Positions 16,998-25,907 of a stretch of DNA of 64,000 nucleotides are shown one piece after another. This DNA comes from Halobacillus_B sp963739045. GTDB lineage: Bacteria > Bacillota > Bacilli > Bacillales > Halobacillaceae. Both the position numbers and the translations under genes were made by a program. Within the stretch, counting starts at the first letter, position 1. Each line of letters starts with the position of its first letter. The stretch lies in NCBI GenBank assembly GCA_963739045.1, contig CAVTYY010000004.1:1264903-1328902 (forward strand). The letters are read 5' to 3'. The notes under the pieces were generated by a model. The model searched no databases, was not told where the DNA came from, and saw only the letters and a list, made by a program, of their open reading frames with translations.

Positions 16998-17285
16998 ATG
17001 AGGCATTTAGACCAGGAGAAACAAATCCAATCTTTCCAGCTGCTTACCAATGTTTATTTAGTTAAGAAAAGCAGAGACGCCTATGAACAAGCAAGGAGTA
17101 TGGTAGAAAACGGCCATCCTCATGCAGATAAACTATGTAAGGAAAGGGCTTCAACATGTTATTCATGTGCGGAAAGTATACAGCAAACTGAAGATATGGT
17201 TTCAAAAAAAATGAAAGAAATCTGCAGGTTGAATGGTCACTTGTGTATAGAACTCATCCAAGTTCTTGATTCAAAGCCCGATTAG
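16998..17285 (+). CDS. Uncharacterised Cys-containing small protein
   Basis: I do not recognise it. The 95-residue product is helical and polar, with five Cys: LCKER, TCYSCAE, EICRL and HLCIEL. No signal peptide or membrane segment. ATG 16971 and ATG 16998 are in frame; AGGGGG lies about 10 bases before 16998. It is followed after 36 bases by an M50-like membrane protein and may be in one operon with it. The Cys spacing does not match a standard zinc finger. Confidence 0.5.
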   Translation: MRHLDQEKQIQSFQLLTNVYLVKKSRDAYEQARSMVENGHPHADKLCKERASTCYSCAESIQQTEDMVSKKMKEICRLNGHLCIELIQVLDSKPD

Positions 17286-17321
17286 GGGTACAGACCTGTC
17301 CTGTAAAAGGAGGTAATAGTT

Positions 17322-17801
17322 ATGTTTATGTTAAGCGACCTGCCTATGTTCTTTGTTAATTTCTTCTTTATTCTCCCAATGGTTACGCTCGTCCATGAGG
17401 CAGGGCACGTGCTCATTGCAAGAATATTTGGCGGAAGAATTAAATTTTGCATAGGAACAGGTAAGACGCTGTTTCACATCGGTTCATTAGAGGTTAAGAA
17501 AAAGTATTTCATGGAGGGATGGTGTCAGTATGAAACATTATCCTATAACAAAACATGGGCCCATGTTTCTATCTATCTAGGAGGAAGTCTGTTTAATTTA
17601 CTTGTGATTTTAATGATGAATTATCTTATCTTTCTAGATATTTTACCTGCGGCCTTATTTTTCTATCAATATGCTTATTTCTCGGTGTACTTCATTTTCT
17701 TTTCATTAATGCCTTATAGAAATGATAGCGGAAAACCTAGTGATGGGATGGCTATCTATGATGTGATACGCTACGGAAAAGCAGAGGATCCTATTGACTA
17801 A
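17322..17801 (+). CDS. M50-like membrane metalloprotease homologue (short)
   Basis: 159-aa membrane protein with HEAGH at residues 25-29 inside the first helix, the zinc-binding HExxH of site-2-type proteases, and a later PSDG near residue 137 that could supply the third ligand Asp as in NPxxDG of the M50 family. It has about four hydrophobic segments and lacks the PDZ domain of RseP/RasP. AAAGGAGG precedes the ATG. Its substrate is unknown; the small Cys protein encoded just upstream is a conceivable partner. It may act in regulated intramembrane proteolysis or be a non-proteolytic relative. Confidence 0.7.
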   Translation: MFMLSDLPMFFVNFFFILPMVTLVHEAGHVLIARIFGGRIKFCIGTGKTLFHIGSLEVKKKYFMEGWCQYETLSYNKTWAHVSIYLGGSLFNLLVILMMNYLIFLDILPAALFFYQYAYFSVYFIFFSLMPYRNDSGKPSDGMAIYDVIRYGKAEDPID

Positions 17802-17813
17802 ATCCTCAAGCCA

Positions 17814-17851
17814 GCAAAAAAAGGGGGGCGGACGAACCGCTCCCCCTTTTA
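17814..17851. terminator. Bidirectional terminator between M50-like gene and guaC
   Basis: GC-rich stem of GGGGGGCGG against CCGCTCCCCC with an A-run on the left and a T-run on the right. Confidence 0.85.
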
Positions 17852-17873
17852 TATTCGCGAAAGGTAATGCCTG

Positions 17874-18857
17874 CTAATAAACCTTGTCTCCATTAAAAAT
17901 CGAATTTTTTACGATTACATAATCTACGTGGCGAATGGCTTCCAAACTCGCTCCACCTGCATACGAAATGGACGATTGGAGATCCTGCTGCATTTCCACT
18001 AATGTATCTTTTAAGGAGCCTTTATGGTCTACAAACATTTTCTTACCTTCCACATTCTTCTTTTCACCCTTTTGAAATTCTGAAGCAGATCCAAAGTATT
18101 CTTTATAAAGCTTTCCATCCTGCTCGAAGGTTTCTCCCGGTGATTCTTCATGGCCGGCAAATAAAGATCCGATCATAACAAGGGAGGCGCCGAATCGAAT
18201 CGACTTAGCAATATCTCCATGCGTGCGAATACCACCGTCAGCAATGATAGGCTTTGTGGCTGCTTTCGCACACCAGCGTAAAGCGGCTAATTGCCAACCG
18301 CCGGTGCCAAATCCAGTTTTTACTTTAGTAATGCAGACTTTCCCGGGGCCAATCCCTACTTTTGTAGCGTCGGCGCCAGCTTTCTCCAGCTCTCTTACAG
18401 CTTCTGGTGTTCCCACATTTCCAGCTATTACGAAACTGTCCGGCAGGCATTGTTTAATATGCTGGACCATCTCAATAACGGAATTGGCATGGCCGTGAGC
18501 AATATCCACGGTAATAAAGTCAGGAGCAAGGTTCTCTTCTGACAGCTGCTGAATGAAGCTGAATTCCTGATCTTTAACACCTACGCTGATCGACGCGATT
18601 AAATCGCGATTTTTCATATCTTTAATAAAGGACATTCTTTCTTCAGGCTTAAAACGGTGCATCACATAAAAATAGCCGTTCTCCGCTAAAAACACCGCAA
18701 TATTTTCATCGATAATGGTCTGCATATTGGCTGGCACGACTGGAAGCTTAAATGTATGCCCTCCCAGGGTTACTGTTGTGTCACATTCAGAACGGCTTTT
18801 CACCACACATTTGGCAGGAATCAATTGTATATCTTCATAATCAAACACATTCTCCAT
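17874..18857 (-). CDS. guaC: GMP reductase
   Basis: 327 aa. Converts GMP to IMP with NADPH, releasing ammonia, in purine salvage. The IMPDH/GMPR TIM-barrel is recognised by VFDYEDIQLIPAKCVVKSRSE at the N-terminus, the catalytic-Cys loop GIGPGKVCITK (about residue 174) and GTGGWQLAALRWCAKAA. It lacks the CBS pair and the longer flap of IMP dehydrogenase, and its length matches the bacterial GuaC type. Monocistronic; ends at a strong terminator. Confidence 0.94.
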   Translation of the reverse strand: MENVFDYEDIQLIPAKCVVKSRSECDTTVTLGGHTFKLPVVPANMQTIIDENIAVFLAENGYFYVMHRFKPEERMSFIKDMKNRDLIASISVGVKDQEFSFIQQLSEENLAPDFITVDIAHGHANSVIEMVQHIKQCLPDSFVIAGNVGTPEAVRELEKAGADATKVGIGPGKVCITKVKTGFGTGGWQLAALRWCAKAATKPIIADGGIRTHGDIAKSIRFGASLVMIGSLFAGHEESPGETFEQDGKLYKEYFGSASEFQKGEKKNVEGKKMFVDHKGSLKDTLVEMQQDLQSSISYAGGASLEAIRHVDYVIVKNSIFNGDKVY

Positions 18858-19360
18858 GGTTCACGCTCCTAAACACGAATAATAAAGTCGATTTAATTAT
18901 AATTGTTCGACCATTGAGTAATTTACAACAATTAGTACTAAAAGTCAAAGTTTTTTGTCATTTAATTAGTTAGTGTTAATATGGAAAAATAAGTCTATCC
19001 AATAGTAGGAATCTTCTTTCTATTTGGTGTGATTCCCAGTTGATTCCAGTTATAATCAACATAACTTTTATGCGCCAAAAAAGGAACTCTTGGGAAAAAG
19101 GTAACTTATCTCTTTTTTAAGAAGAGTCAGATAATTGGACGAAAACAGCCTAAAAGGATGCGTCGCTTTCGAATAGTGTAAGGATGTGAATCGAATAAGT
19201 ATTCGAAAAAGAACGATGTCTGTATAAGACTTGTCTTTTCTGAAACGTTTCGTCACTAAAACGTCATGAAAATTTAAGCTTAGCTTCTCTTCTGAACGGT
19301 TATAACACTACTAATCCTGTTTTTTCCAAATTACCGCGTACCTTAAGGAAGGTGATGAGT
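18858..19360. other. Divergent intergenic region guaC - rmlA
   Basis: 500 bases that must hold the guaC promoter and that of the sugar operon. I could not choose a convincing promoter pair. A GAAACGTTTC palindrome at 19242-19251 is the most regular element. No RNA family recognised. Confidence 0.4.
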
Positions 19361-20293
19361 ATGAAAGGAATTATTCTAGCAGGCGGGAGCGGTTCAAGAC
19401 TTTCGCCGAGTACCAACAGTATTAATAAACATCTACTAGCTGTCTATGATAAACCAATGATATATTATCCACTTTCCATTCTCATGCTTGCAGGTATTAA
19501 GGAAATATTAATCATCAGCACCCCGGAGGATCTCTCCAGGTTTGAAAAATTACTCGGAGATGGAACTTCGTTTGGCATCACGCTGAGTTATAAATCACAG
19601 GAAGAACCCAACGGTATACCGGAAGCTTTTATCTTAGGAGAACAGTTTATCGGTAAAGACCAGGTGACTTTAATCCTGGGCGATAACATCTTTTATGGAC
19701 AGGGGTTAACGAATATACTCAGAAAGGCCATTCACAGCCATTCCGGGGCCACCGTTTTCGGCTACAGGGTAAAGGATCCGGAACGGTTCGGCGTAGTGGA
19801 ATTTAATGAGCGTCAGAAGGTTGTGTCTTTAGAAGAGAAGCCTGAAGAGCCAAAATCTGACTTTGCGGTTACAGGATTATACGTTTATGACAATGAAGTT
19901 ATTAAAATAGCAAAAAGACTGAACTTCTCTGAGCGGGGAGAATTAGAAATTACCGATGTAAATAAAAAATATTTAGAAAAAGGCAGATTGGATGTCGAGC
20001 TGCTTGGGAGAGGCTTTGCCTGGCTGGATGCAGGTACTCATGAAGCTTTATTTGAAGCAGCTGAATTTATTAAGAATATCGAACAGCGTCAAGGATTTAA
20101 AGTCGCTTGTATAGAAGAAATCGCTTATTATATGGGGTATATTTCAAAGACAGCGCTTTATCAAATGGGTGAAGCTATGAAGAATAACGATTATGGGCAG
20201 TATTTGATGGAGATTGCTGCAAGGAAGCATGTCCAGCAGTACTGGGATGAAACCGCCAATAACCCGATGCTTGGGGTGATAGAAAATGAGTGA
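19361..20293 (+). CDS. rmlA: Glucose-1-phosphate thymidylyltransferase
   Basis: 310 aa. Makes dTDP-glucose from glucose 1-phosphate and dTTP, the entry step to dTDP-sugars. The nucleotidyltransferase signature is GIILAGGSGSRLSP with a downstream Lys (NKHLLAVYDKPMIYYPLS); ILGDNIFYG and the EEKPEEP motif follow. It is about 20 residues longer than typical RmlA at the C-terminus. AAGGAAGGTG fits the ATG at 19361 better than the in-frame GTG 19352 or ATG 19355. It is the first gene of a six-gene operon; rmlB overlaps its end by 8 bases. Confidence 0.93.
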   Translation: MKGIILAGGSGSRLSPSTNSINKHLLAVYDKPMIYYPLSILMLAGIKEILIISTPEDLSRFEKLLGDGTSFGITLSYKSQEEPNGIPEAFILGEQFIGKDQVTLILGDNIFYGQGLTNILRKAIHSHSGATVFGYRVKDPERFGVVEFNERQKVVSLEEKPEEPKSDFAVTGLYVYDNEVIKIAKRLNFSERGELEITDVNKKYLEKGRLDVELLGRGFAWLDAGTHEALFEAAEFIKNIEQRQGFKVACIEEIAYYMGYISKTALYQMGEAMKNNDYGQYLMEIAARKHVQQYWDETANNPMLGVIENE

Positions 20294-21320
20294 GCAGAAA
20301 GCCGTATTAGTGACCGGAGGGGCCGGCTTCATTGGCTCTAATTATATTCATTATTACTTGGAGCACTATCGAAATCGACATCTTGTTAATTTGGACAAAC
20401 TGACGTATGCCGGAGACTTGGACAGATTAGCTTCGACCAGCGATTTGGATACGTATCACTTTGTACACGGAGATATTACGGACAAAGAGTGTGTGGAGAG
20501 AGTGTTTACCCAATTCGATATAGAAGGTGTTATTCATTTTGCAGCGGAATCTCATGTTGACAATTCTATCGCTGATGCCACTCCATTTATAAGAACCAAT
20601 GTACTTGGAACCGGAAATCTGCTTGAAGCCGCTAGAAAGGACTGGCAGGAGAAAGGGGTACTCAAGGAGAGGCGGTTCCATCATATTTCCACGGATGAGG
20701 TGTATGGTTCGTTAGGGAAGACGGGTAAGTTCTCAGAAGACACGCCTTATGACCCTAGAAATCCCTACAGCGCCACGAAAGCCGGCGCTAACATGCTGGT
20801 GAAGAGTTACTATACTACCTATGGCATGAATGTAGTTCTATCCAGCAGTTCCAATAATTACGGGCCAAGACAGCATAAAGAGAAATTGATACCTACCATT
20901 ATCCGCAAGGCCCTAGCCTGTGAACCTATCCCCATTTACGGGGATGGGCAGAATGTCAGAGACTGGTTGTTTGTTAACGATCATTGTCGCGCAATAGATG
21001 CCATTTTCCATCATGGCCGGAACGGAGAGAGCTATAATGTGGGTGGAGGAAACGAATATGCGAATCTTTCTCTTGCCCAAATGATCTGTGGACTTCTCGA
21101 TGAAAAAGCTCCCCGCCTTTTGGGGGACGAAAATCTTCGCCAATTTAGTGACTTACTTACGTTTATTGAAGACCGTCCGGGGCATGACTTAAGGTATGCA
21201 GTGGATGATTCAAAGATAAGGAGAGAACTAGGCTGGCAGCCAGAACAATCCTTTGCGGAAGGCATGGAAGCAACGATTGATTGGTTTCTAAGCAGACAGG
21301 ATGAGGTATTGATGAAATGA
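20286..21320 (+). CDS. rmlB: dTDP-glucose 4,6-dehydratase
   Basis: 344 aa extended short-chain dehydrogenase that turns dTDP-glucose into dTDP-4-keto-6-deoxyglucose. NAD-binding TGGAGFIGS at residues 10-18, HFAAESHVDNSI, STDEVYG with the catalytic Thr-Asp-Glu, and YSATKAGAN with the catalytic Tyr and Lys near 160. The start overlaps rmlA (ATGAGTGA), implying translational coupling. No rmlC or rmlD follows, so the intermediate is not going to rhamnose here. Confidence 0.95.
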   Translation: MSEQKAVLVTGGAGFIGSNYIHYYLEHYRNRHLVNLDKLTYAGDLDRLASTSDLDTYHFVHGDITDKECVERVFTQFDIEGVIHFAAESHVDNSIADATPFIRTNVLGTGNLLEAARKDWQEKGVLKERRFHHISTDEVYGSLGKTGKFSEDTPYDPRNPYSATKAGANMLVKSYYTTYGMNVVLSSSSNNYGPRQHKEKLIPTIIRKALACEPIPIYGDGQNVRDWLFVNDHCRAIDAIFHHGRNGESYNVGGGNEYANLSLAQMICGLLDEKAPRLLGDENLRQFSDLLTFIEDRPGHDLRYAVDDSKIRRELGWQPEQSFAEGMEATIDWFLSRQDEVLMK

Positions 21321-22264
21321 TTTCCGTCGTTATTCCTGTTTATGGCTGTGAAACTTGTTTAAGAGAACTTTGTCAAAGAATTGATCAAACGATGGCAAAG
21401 ATACCAAGCCTCTACGAAATACTGTTGATTAATGATCATAGTCCCGATCATGCCTGGGAAACGATAGAGGAGCTTGCTGCGAATAATCCAAATGTAAAAG
21501 GCTTTGATTTTTCGAGAAACTTCGGTCAGCATCACGCGATTACCGCGGGACTCGATTTAACCAGGGGAGACTGGGTGGTCGTTATGGACTGTGATTTGCA
21601 GGATCAGCCGGAGGAGATCAAACGTCTTTACGAAAAAGCCCAAGAAGGGTACGAAGTAGTGTTCGGGGCAAGACAGCTGAGAAAAGATGGTTATTTTAAG
21701 CGGATGTCTTCTAAACTATTTTACAAAATTTATGATTATTTAACCGAACGAACCTCCGATTATACCATTGCTAATTTCAGCATCTGCTCCCGGAATGTTG
21801 TAGAAAATTTCCGGAAAATGAACGAGCAGAATCGTTTCTTTCCCCTGTTCGTTAAATGGATGGGATTTAAGACCGCCCGTTTACCGGTGGAGCATGAAAG
21901 AAGGGTGGAAGGGAAGTCTGGCTACAATTTAAAGAAAATGATTACACTAGCAACCGACGTCATTATTTCTCAATCCAATAAACCTTTAAGGTTGTCGATC
22001 CAGTTCGGTTTTTTACTATCTATGGGGTCGTTTATTTACGGCATTTACTTATTTTTTCGTTACTTCTTTTTAGCGGAACCCGTACAAGGATGGACAAGTG
22101 TGATGGTTTCTCTTTATTTTATTGCAGGTATTCTCTTTTTTAATTTCGGAATTATCGGACTGTATTTAGGCAAAGTGTTTGACGAGACGAAGAGACGGCC
22201 CTTATACATTATCCGGGAAACGACGAAAAATCATAAGGAGGACGGAAGGAATGAATTATCTTAA
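21317..22264 (+). CDS. Family 2 glycosyltransferase, polyprenyl-phosphate type
   Basis: 315 aa, of the dolichol-phosphate-mannose-synthase-like branch (GtrB, CsbB, YkcC, YkoT). N-terminal GT-A domain with VVIPVYGCE, INDHSPD and the nucleotide/metal motif MDCDLQDQPEE near residues 88-98; then two C-terminal transmembrane helices (around 232-255 and 265-290). Such enzymes load one sugar on undecaprenyl phosphate at the inner membrane face. Overlaps rmlB by 4 bases (ATGA). The neighbours suggest the donor is dTDP-Fuc4NAc; this is inference. Confidence 0.88.
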   Translation: MISVVIPVYGCETCLRELCQRIDQTMAKIPSLYEILLINDHSPDHAWETIEELAANNPNVKGFDFSRNFGQHHAITAGLDLTRGDWVVVMDCDLQDQPEEIKRLYEKAQEGYEVVFGARQLRKDGYFKRMSSKLFYKIYDYLTERTSDYTIANFSICSRNVVENFRKMNEQNRFFPLFVKWMGFKTARLPVEHERRVEGKSGYNLKKMITLATDVIISQSNKPLRLSIQFGFLLSMGSFIYGIYLFFRYFFLAEPVQGWTSVMVSLYFIAGILFFNFGIIGLYLGKVFDETKRRPLYIIRETTKNHKEDGRNELS

Positions 22265-22934
22265 AGAGACTCCTTGGGACAAGCGCACGTTCGGGATTGA
22301 TACATTTGAGCTGTTAGCGGAGGAAGAAACTGCTTTAGAGCAGACGAACAATCAATCCGGCCACTTTACTCTTAAAACAGATCCGCTTTCGGATAAACGG
22401 CCATTAATAAAACACGGCTTCTACTACACGGATACATTATTGCTGCCTGTTTGTGAGAAACATGATCTGCAAGAATCAGATCCAAAAGGCACAACTATTT
22501 CCAAGCGAGGGGAATTGGAAACAGTGCTCCGGATTGCCCGTGAATCATTTGTTCATGGACGATTTCACAAGGATATTAACATTCCTAATGATCTGGCAGA
22601 TTTAAGATATGTTAGATGGGTGGAAGATTTATATGAGCAGAACCGGATTTTTTTCCTCTATTATAAGGAGGAAGCGATAGGATTCATCGGCTGTAAAGAT
22701 GAGCAAATTTTATTAATGGGAGTCGATAAACAGTTTCGGGGAAAAGGATTAACGCGGCCGGTGTTAATTCAGGTTTGCAAGCAGCTGATGGAGGAAGGGC
22801 ATGAGCGATTCACCACTTCGATTTCAGCGGTGAATCTTCCTTCTCTCAATCTATTTCTGTCCATTGGGTTTAAGTTACGAGGAGCCGAGGAAGTTTATCA
22901 TAAATTAAATGGCAGCCTCACTGCCGTAAAATGA
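22251..22934 (+). CDS. WecD-like dTDP-amino-sugar N-acetyltransferase
   Basis: 227 aa with a GNAT domain in its C-terminal half (LLMGVDKQFRGKGLTRPVLIQV as the acetyl-CoA loop, then NLPSLNLFLSIGFK) behind an N-terminal ~100-residue segment beginning LKETPWDKRTFGID. This two-part layout is that of WecD/RffC, which acetylates dTDP-4-amino-4,6-dideoxygalactose. ATG 22251 has AAGGAGG at 22235-22241 and overlaps the glycosyltransferase by 14 bases. Placement right before a WecE-type transaminase supports the assignment. Confidence 0.82.
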   Translation: MNYLKETPWDKRTFGIDTFELLAEEETALEQTNNQSGHFTLKTDPLSDKRPLIKHGFYYTDTLLLPVCEKHDLQESDPKGTTISKRGELETVLRIARESFVHGRFHKDINIPNDLADLRYVRWVEDLYEQNRIFFLYYKEEAIGFIGCKDEQILLMGVDKQFRGKGLTRPVLIQVCKQLMEEGHERFTTSISAVNLPSLNLFLSIGFKLRGAEEVYHKLNGSLTAVK

Positions 22935-23002
22935 AAATCCGGCATGAAACTCTTGGATCCCCATTGGTTTCGTCATAATCGAATTCTCAGGAGGCGGTAA
23001 CG

Positions 23003-24136
23003 ATGATTCCCTTCAACAAACCATGCTATCTCGGTAAAGAAAGCTATTACATCCAGGAATCGATTGTTCAAAATGAAAAAATTTCGGGTAATGGTCCATT
23101 TGGAATCAAGTGTAAAAACTGGCTAGAGGAGCAGTTAACCACCAAAAAAGCATTGTTGACCCCCTCCTGTACGGCCGCCCTGGAAATGACGGCGCTGCTG
23201 GCGGATATATCCGAGGGTGATGAAGTGATCATGCCTTCCTATACGTTTGTCTCTACAGCAAACGCCTTTGCCCTGCGGGGAGCTTCCTTACGCTTTGTCG
23301 ATATCGAGCCCGGAACAATGAATATTGATCCGGAAAAAATCGAAGCCGCTATTTCCAATCGAACCAAGGCCCTCGTTATCGTTCATTATGCAGGGGTCGC
23401 TTGTAACATGGAGCAGATTATAGAGCTTGCGGAACGCTATAGTTTGTTAGTGATTGAAGATGCAGCACAAGCTTTAATGAGTACATATCAAGGAAAGCCG
23501 CTGGGAACCTTTGGTCACTTTGGAACGATAAGCTTTCATGAAACGAAGAACTATACCTGCGGAGAGGGTGGAGCCTTACTGATCAATGATGAAAGCTATG
23601 CGGAGCGGGCCGAAGTGATCCAAGAAAAGGGCACCGATCGTTCTAAGTTTAACCGGGGTCAGGTCGATAAATATACGTGGCAGGACCTGGGCTCCTCCTA
23701 TTTGCTGAGTGAATTAAATGCGGCATATTTGTTCGCTCAATTGGAATCAGCCGAGGAAATATTAGCCGACCGTCTGCATACATGGGAGAGGTATAAACAA
23801 AAGCTTGCTCCTCTGGAGGCTGCCGAACAAATTGAGACTCAGCAAATTCCTGAGTACGCAAAGCACAACGCGCACATGTTTTATATCAAGGCGAGCAGCC
23901 CGGAGGATCGGATGCAGCTTATGACTTATTTAAAGGAACGGGAGATTCTGGCAGTTCCTCATTATGAACCCTTGCATTCCTCGAAAGCAGGAAGAAGCTT
24001 CGGACGCCTGTCCGGGGAAGACACGTTTACAACCCGGGAAGGGGAACGTTTGTTAAGATTGCCTTTATACTACGGAATGAACACAGAGGATGTCGATTAT
24101 GTGGCCGCATCTATTCAGAATTATTATCAATCGTAA
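23003..24136 (+). CDS. wecE: dTDP-4-amino-4,6-dideoxygalactose transaminase
   Basis: 377-aa DegT/DnrJ/EryC1 aminotransferase using PLP and glutamate to aminate C4 of dTDP-4-keto-6-deoxyglucose. The start MIPFNKPCYLGKE is the classic WecE/RffA opening. PLP-site features: SCTAALEMTALL, EDAAQALMS, and the Schiff-base Lys in SFHETKNYTCGEGGALL (near residue 183). AGGAGG precedes the ATG. The DUF6044 gene starts inside its last 38 bases. Together with rmlA, rmlB and the WecD-like gene this completes dTDP-Fuc4NAc synthesis. Confidence 0.9.
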   Translation: MIPFNKPCYLGKESYYIQESIVQNEKISGNGPFGIKCKNWLEEQLTTKKALLTPSCTAALEMTALLADISEGDEVIMPSYTFVSTANAFALRGASLRFVDIEPGTMNIDPEKIEAAISNRTKALVIVHYAGVACNMEQIIELAERYSLLVIEDAAQALMSTYQGKPLGTFGHFGTISFHETKNYTCGEGGALLINDESYAERAEVIQEKGTDRSKFNRGQVDKYTWQDLGSSYLLSELNAAYLFAQLESAEEILADRLHTWERYKQKLAPLEAAEQIETQQIPEYAKHNAHMFYIKASSPEDRMQLMTYLKEREILAVPHYEPLHSSKAGRSFGRLSGEDTFTTREGERLLRLPLYYGMNTEDVDYVAASIQNYYQS

Positions 24137-25805
24137 ATGGGCAATTCTTGCTTGTCTCGGTATTATCGGTTATCTTATGCCTTATTTTGTTTTAGGAGAA
24201 GATACTCATATCAGGGTCCATGATAATTTAGATTCCAATATTGTCTGGTACCATTTACTGGCACAAAGCGGACAAATATTTGCAGCTCCCGGTACGACCC
24301 TGCCCAATGTGATTAACGGATTGCCCCGGAGTGCTTTATCTTCAAGTCTCGATACAATGACCTGGCTTTATGTGATTTTTAAGCCGTTTACAGCCTACGT
24401 CATTAACCAGGCGATTATGCGTTTTGCAGCTTTTTTTGGTATGTATGGATTGCTGCGTTTCTTATTTCGCTCCAAAGAAAATCGTGGTTTCCACGAGTGG
24501 ATTGCTGCGGGCGTCGGGCTTGGCTTTGCTCTGCTGCCTTTCTGGCCTTCAGGGGCGCTTTCGATTGCCGGTCTTCCCGCGGCTTTACTCGCTTTTCTTA
24601 ACATTCGCAGAGATGGTAAGCATGCAAATAAAATTTATTGGGGTCTCCTCTTTCTGCTGCCTTTTGATTCCAGTCTGATCTTAACCTTTGGCTTTTTTAT
24701 AGGCTTGGTCGGCCTTCTGTGGTTATATGATTGGTGGAAGCAGAAGCAAGTCAACCTGCCCTTGTTCTATGCCTTAATTATGATGAGCTGTATTTATCTT
24801 CTTAAAGATTATTTACTAATTGCTTCGATGTTTTTTGGAGAAGGATTTACTTCCCACCGTGCTGAGTTTAACCTTGGTCATAATTCGTTTAGCGAAACGA
24901 TTCGTCTATTTAATAAGAACTTTATATTTGGCCATACCCACGACTTGAGTATTCATCAAAAAGTGATTCTTCCCACCGTCATCGCGGCATTGCTCGTGGC
25001 ATTTTATAAAAAAGTTTCCTTCAAAGGAATCGCCGTTCCACTTACGATGAATGTTCTGCTTTCGTTCTGGTATGCCTTATGGTACTGGGAGGGATGGCGA
25101 GGGCTGAAAAACCATTTTGCCCTGCTGAACACTTTTAATTTCAGCAGGATTCACTTTCTTCATCCTTTCTTATGGTATGCAGCTTTCGCCTTTGCCTTAG
25201 TGATGATCGGCAAGCATGTAAAGTTTGGAAAATGGATGATCCTGATCCTGATGGTCCTGCAGCTGAATATGCTGTTTAAGCTGGATGAGGAATTTAAATA
25301 CCGCGAAATTGGAACACCTACGTTTAAAGAGTTTTATTCCACGGATCTTTTCCGGGAAATTAAAGATTACATTCATGAACCACCTGAGGATTATCGAGTG
25401 GTAAGTGTTGCCTTGCATCCAGTCATTGCTCAGTACAATGGCATGTACACATTAGATACCTACAATGTCACCTATCCGCTTGCCTACAAACATAAGTTTA
25501 GGAAAATCATTGCCCCTGAGCTTGCGAAGGACCCGGAACTGAGGAATTATTTCGATACGTGGGGAGGCAGGCTTTATATGTACTCCAGTGAACTGGGGAA
25601 GCACTATATGTTCACGAAAAACAGCCATAAAACGTTAGAACATCTTACGATTAATACTCAGCAATTACACCGGTTGGGAGGAGACTATATATTATCAGGT
25701 CTGCCTATAAAAGATTACCGTTCGCTCAACCTTGCCTTTGAAAAATCATTTGAAAATAATCAGTCCCCTTGGAAAATTTACTTATATAAAGTAAAAGACG
25801 ACTAG
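24099..25805 (+). CDS. DUF6044 membrane protein (YkoS-like, putative GT-C glycosyltransferase)
   Basis: About 568 residues: a multi-helix membrane region (roughly residues 12-400) then a ~170-residue soluble tail. Right after the first helix comes an acidic loop, GEDTHIRVHDNLDSN (about residues 33-47), placed like the catalytic Asp-bearing first extracellular loop of GT-C enzymes such as YfhO. It resembles B. subtilis YkoS, whose gene neighbours the GT2 gene ykoT. I infer that it moves the lipid-linked sugar to a surface acceptor. ATG 24090 abuts GAGG; ATG 24099 is better spaced. Overlaps wecE by 38 bases and ends at the operon terminator. Confidence 0.72.
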   Translation: MWPHLFRIIINRKWAILACLGIIGYLMPYFVLGEDTHIRVHDNLDSNIVWYHLLAQSGQIFAAPGTTLPNVINGLPRSALSSSLDTMTWLYVIFKPFTAYVINQAIMRFAAFFGMYGLLRFLFRSKENRGFHEWIAAGVGLGFALLPFWPSGALSIAGLPAALLAFLNIRRDGKHANKIYWGLLFLLPFDSSLILTFGFFIGLVGLLWLYDWWKQKQVNLPLFYALIMMSCIYLLKDYLLIASMFFGEGFTSHRAEFNLGHNSFSETIRLFNKNFIFGHTHDLSIHQKVILPTVIAALLVAFYKKVSFKGIAVPLTMNVLLSFWYALWYWEGWRGLKNHFALLNTFNFSRIHFLHPFLWYAAFAFALVMIGKHVKFGKWMILILMVLQLNMLFKLDEEFKYREIGTPTFKEFYSTDLFREIKDYIHEPPEDYRVVSVALHPVIAQYNGMYTLDTYNVTYPLAYKHKFRKIIAPELAKDPELRNYFDTWGGRLYMYSSELGKHYMFTKNSHKTLEHLTINTQQLHRLGGDYILSGLPIKDYRSLNLAFEKSFENNQSPWKIYLYKVKDD

Positions 25806-25820
25806 GAAGTTAACCCAATG

Positions 25821-25866
25821 AAAAAAAGCGTTCCTCTCCCGGACTGGAGATGGAACGCTTTTTTTA
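25821..25866 (+). terminator. Terminator of the dTDP-sugar operon
   Basis: Stem AAAAAAAGCGTTCC with its complement, strengthened by inner TCTCC/GGAGA pairing, and a long T-run. Confidence 0.9.
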
Positions 25867-25907
25867 ATATATGCCAATAAAGAACCTGAATGAAAACTTT
25901 CACACGT

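Noticed and set aside
17874..18857. IMP dehydrogenase (GuaB)
   Set aside because: Length of 327 aa, no CBS domains, and GMP-reductase-like N-terminus favour GuaC.
19240..19256. Possible CcpA cre site around GAAACGTTTC
   Set aside because: The CG step is not at the consensus position when the sequence is aligned to TGWNANCGNTNWCA.
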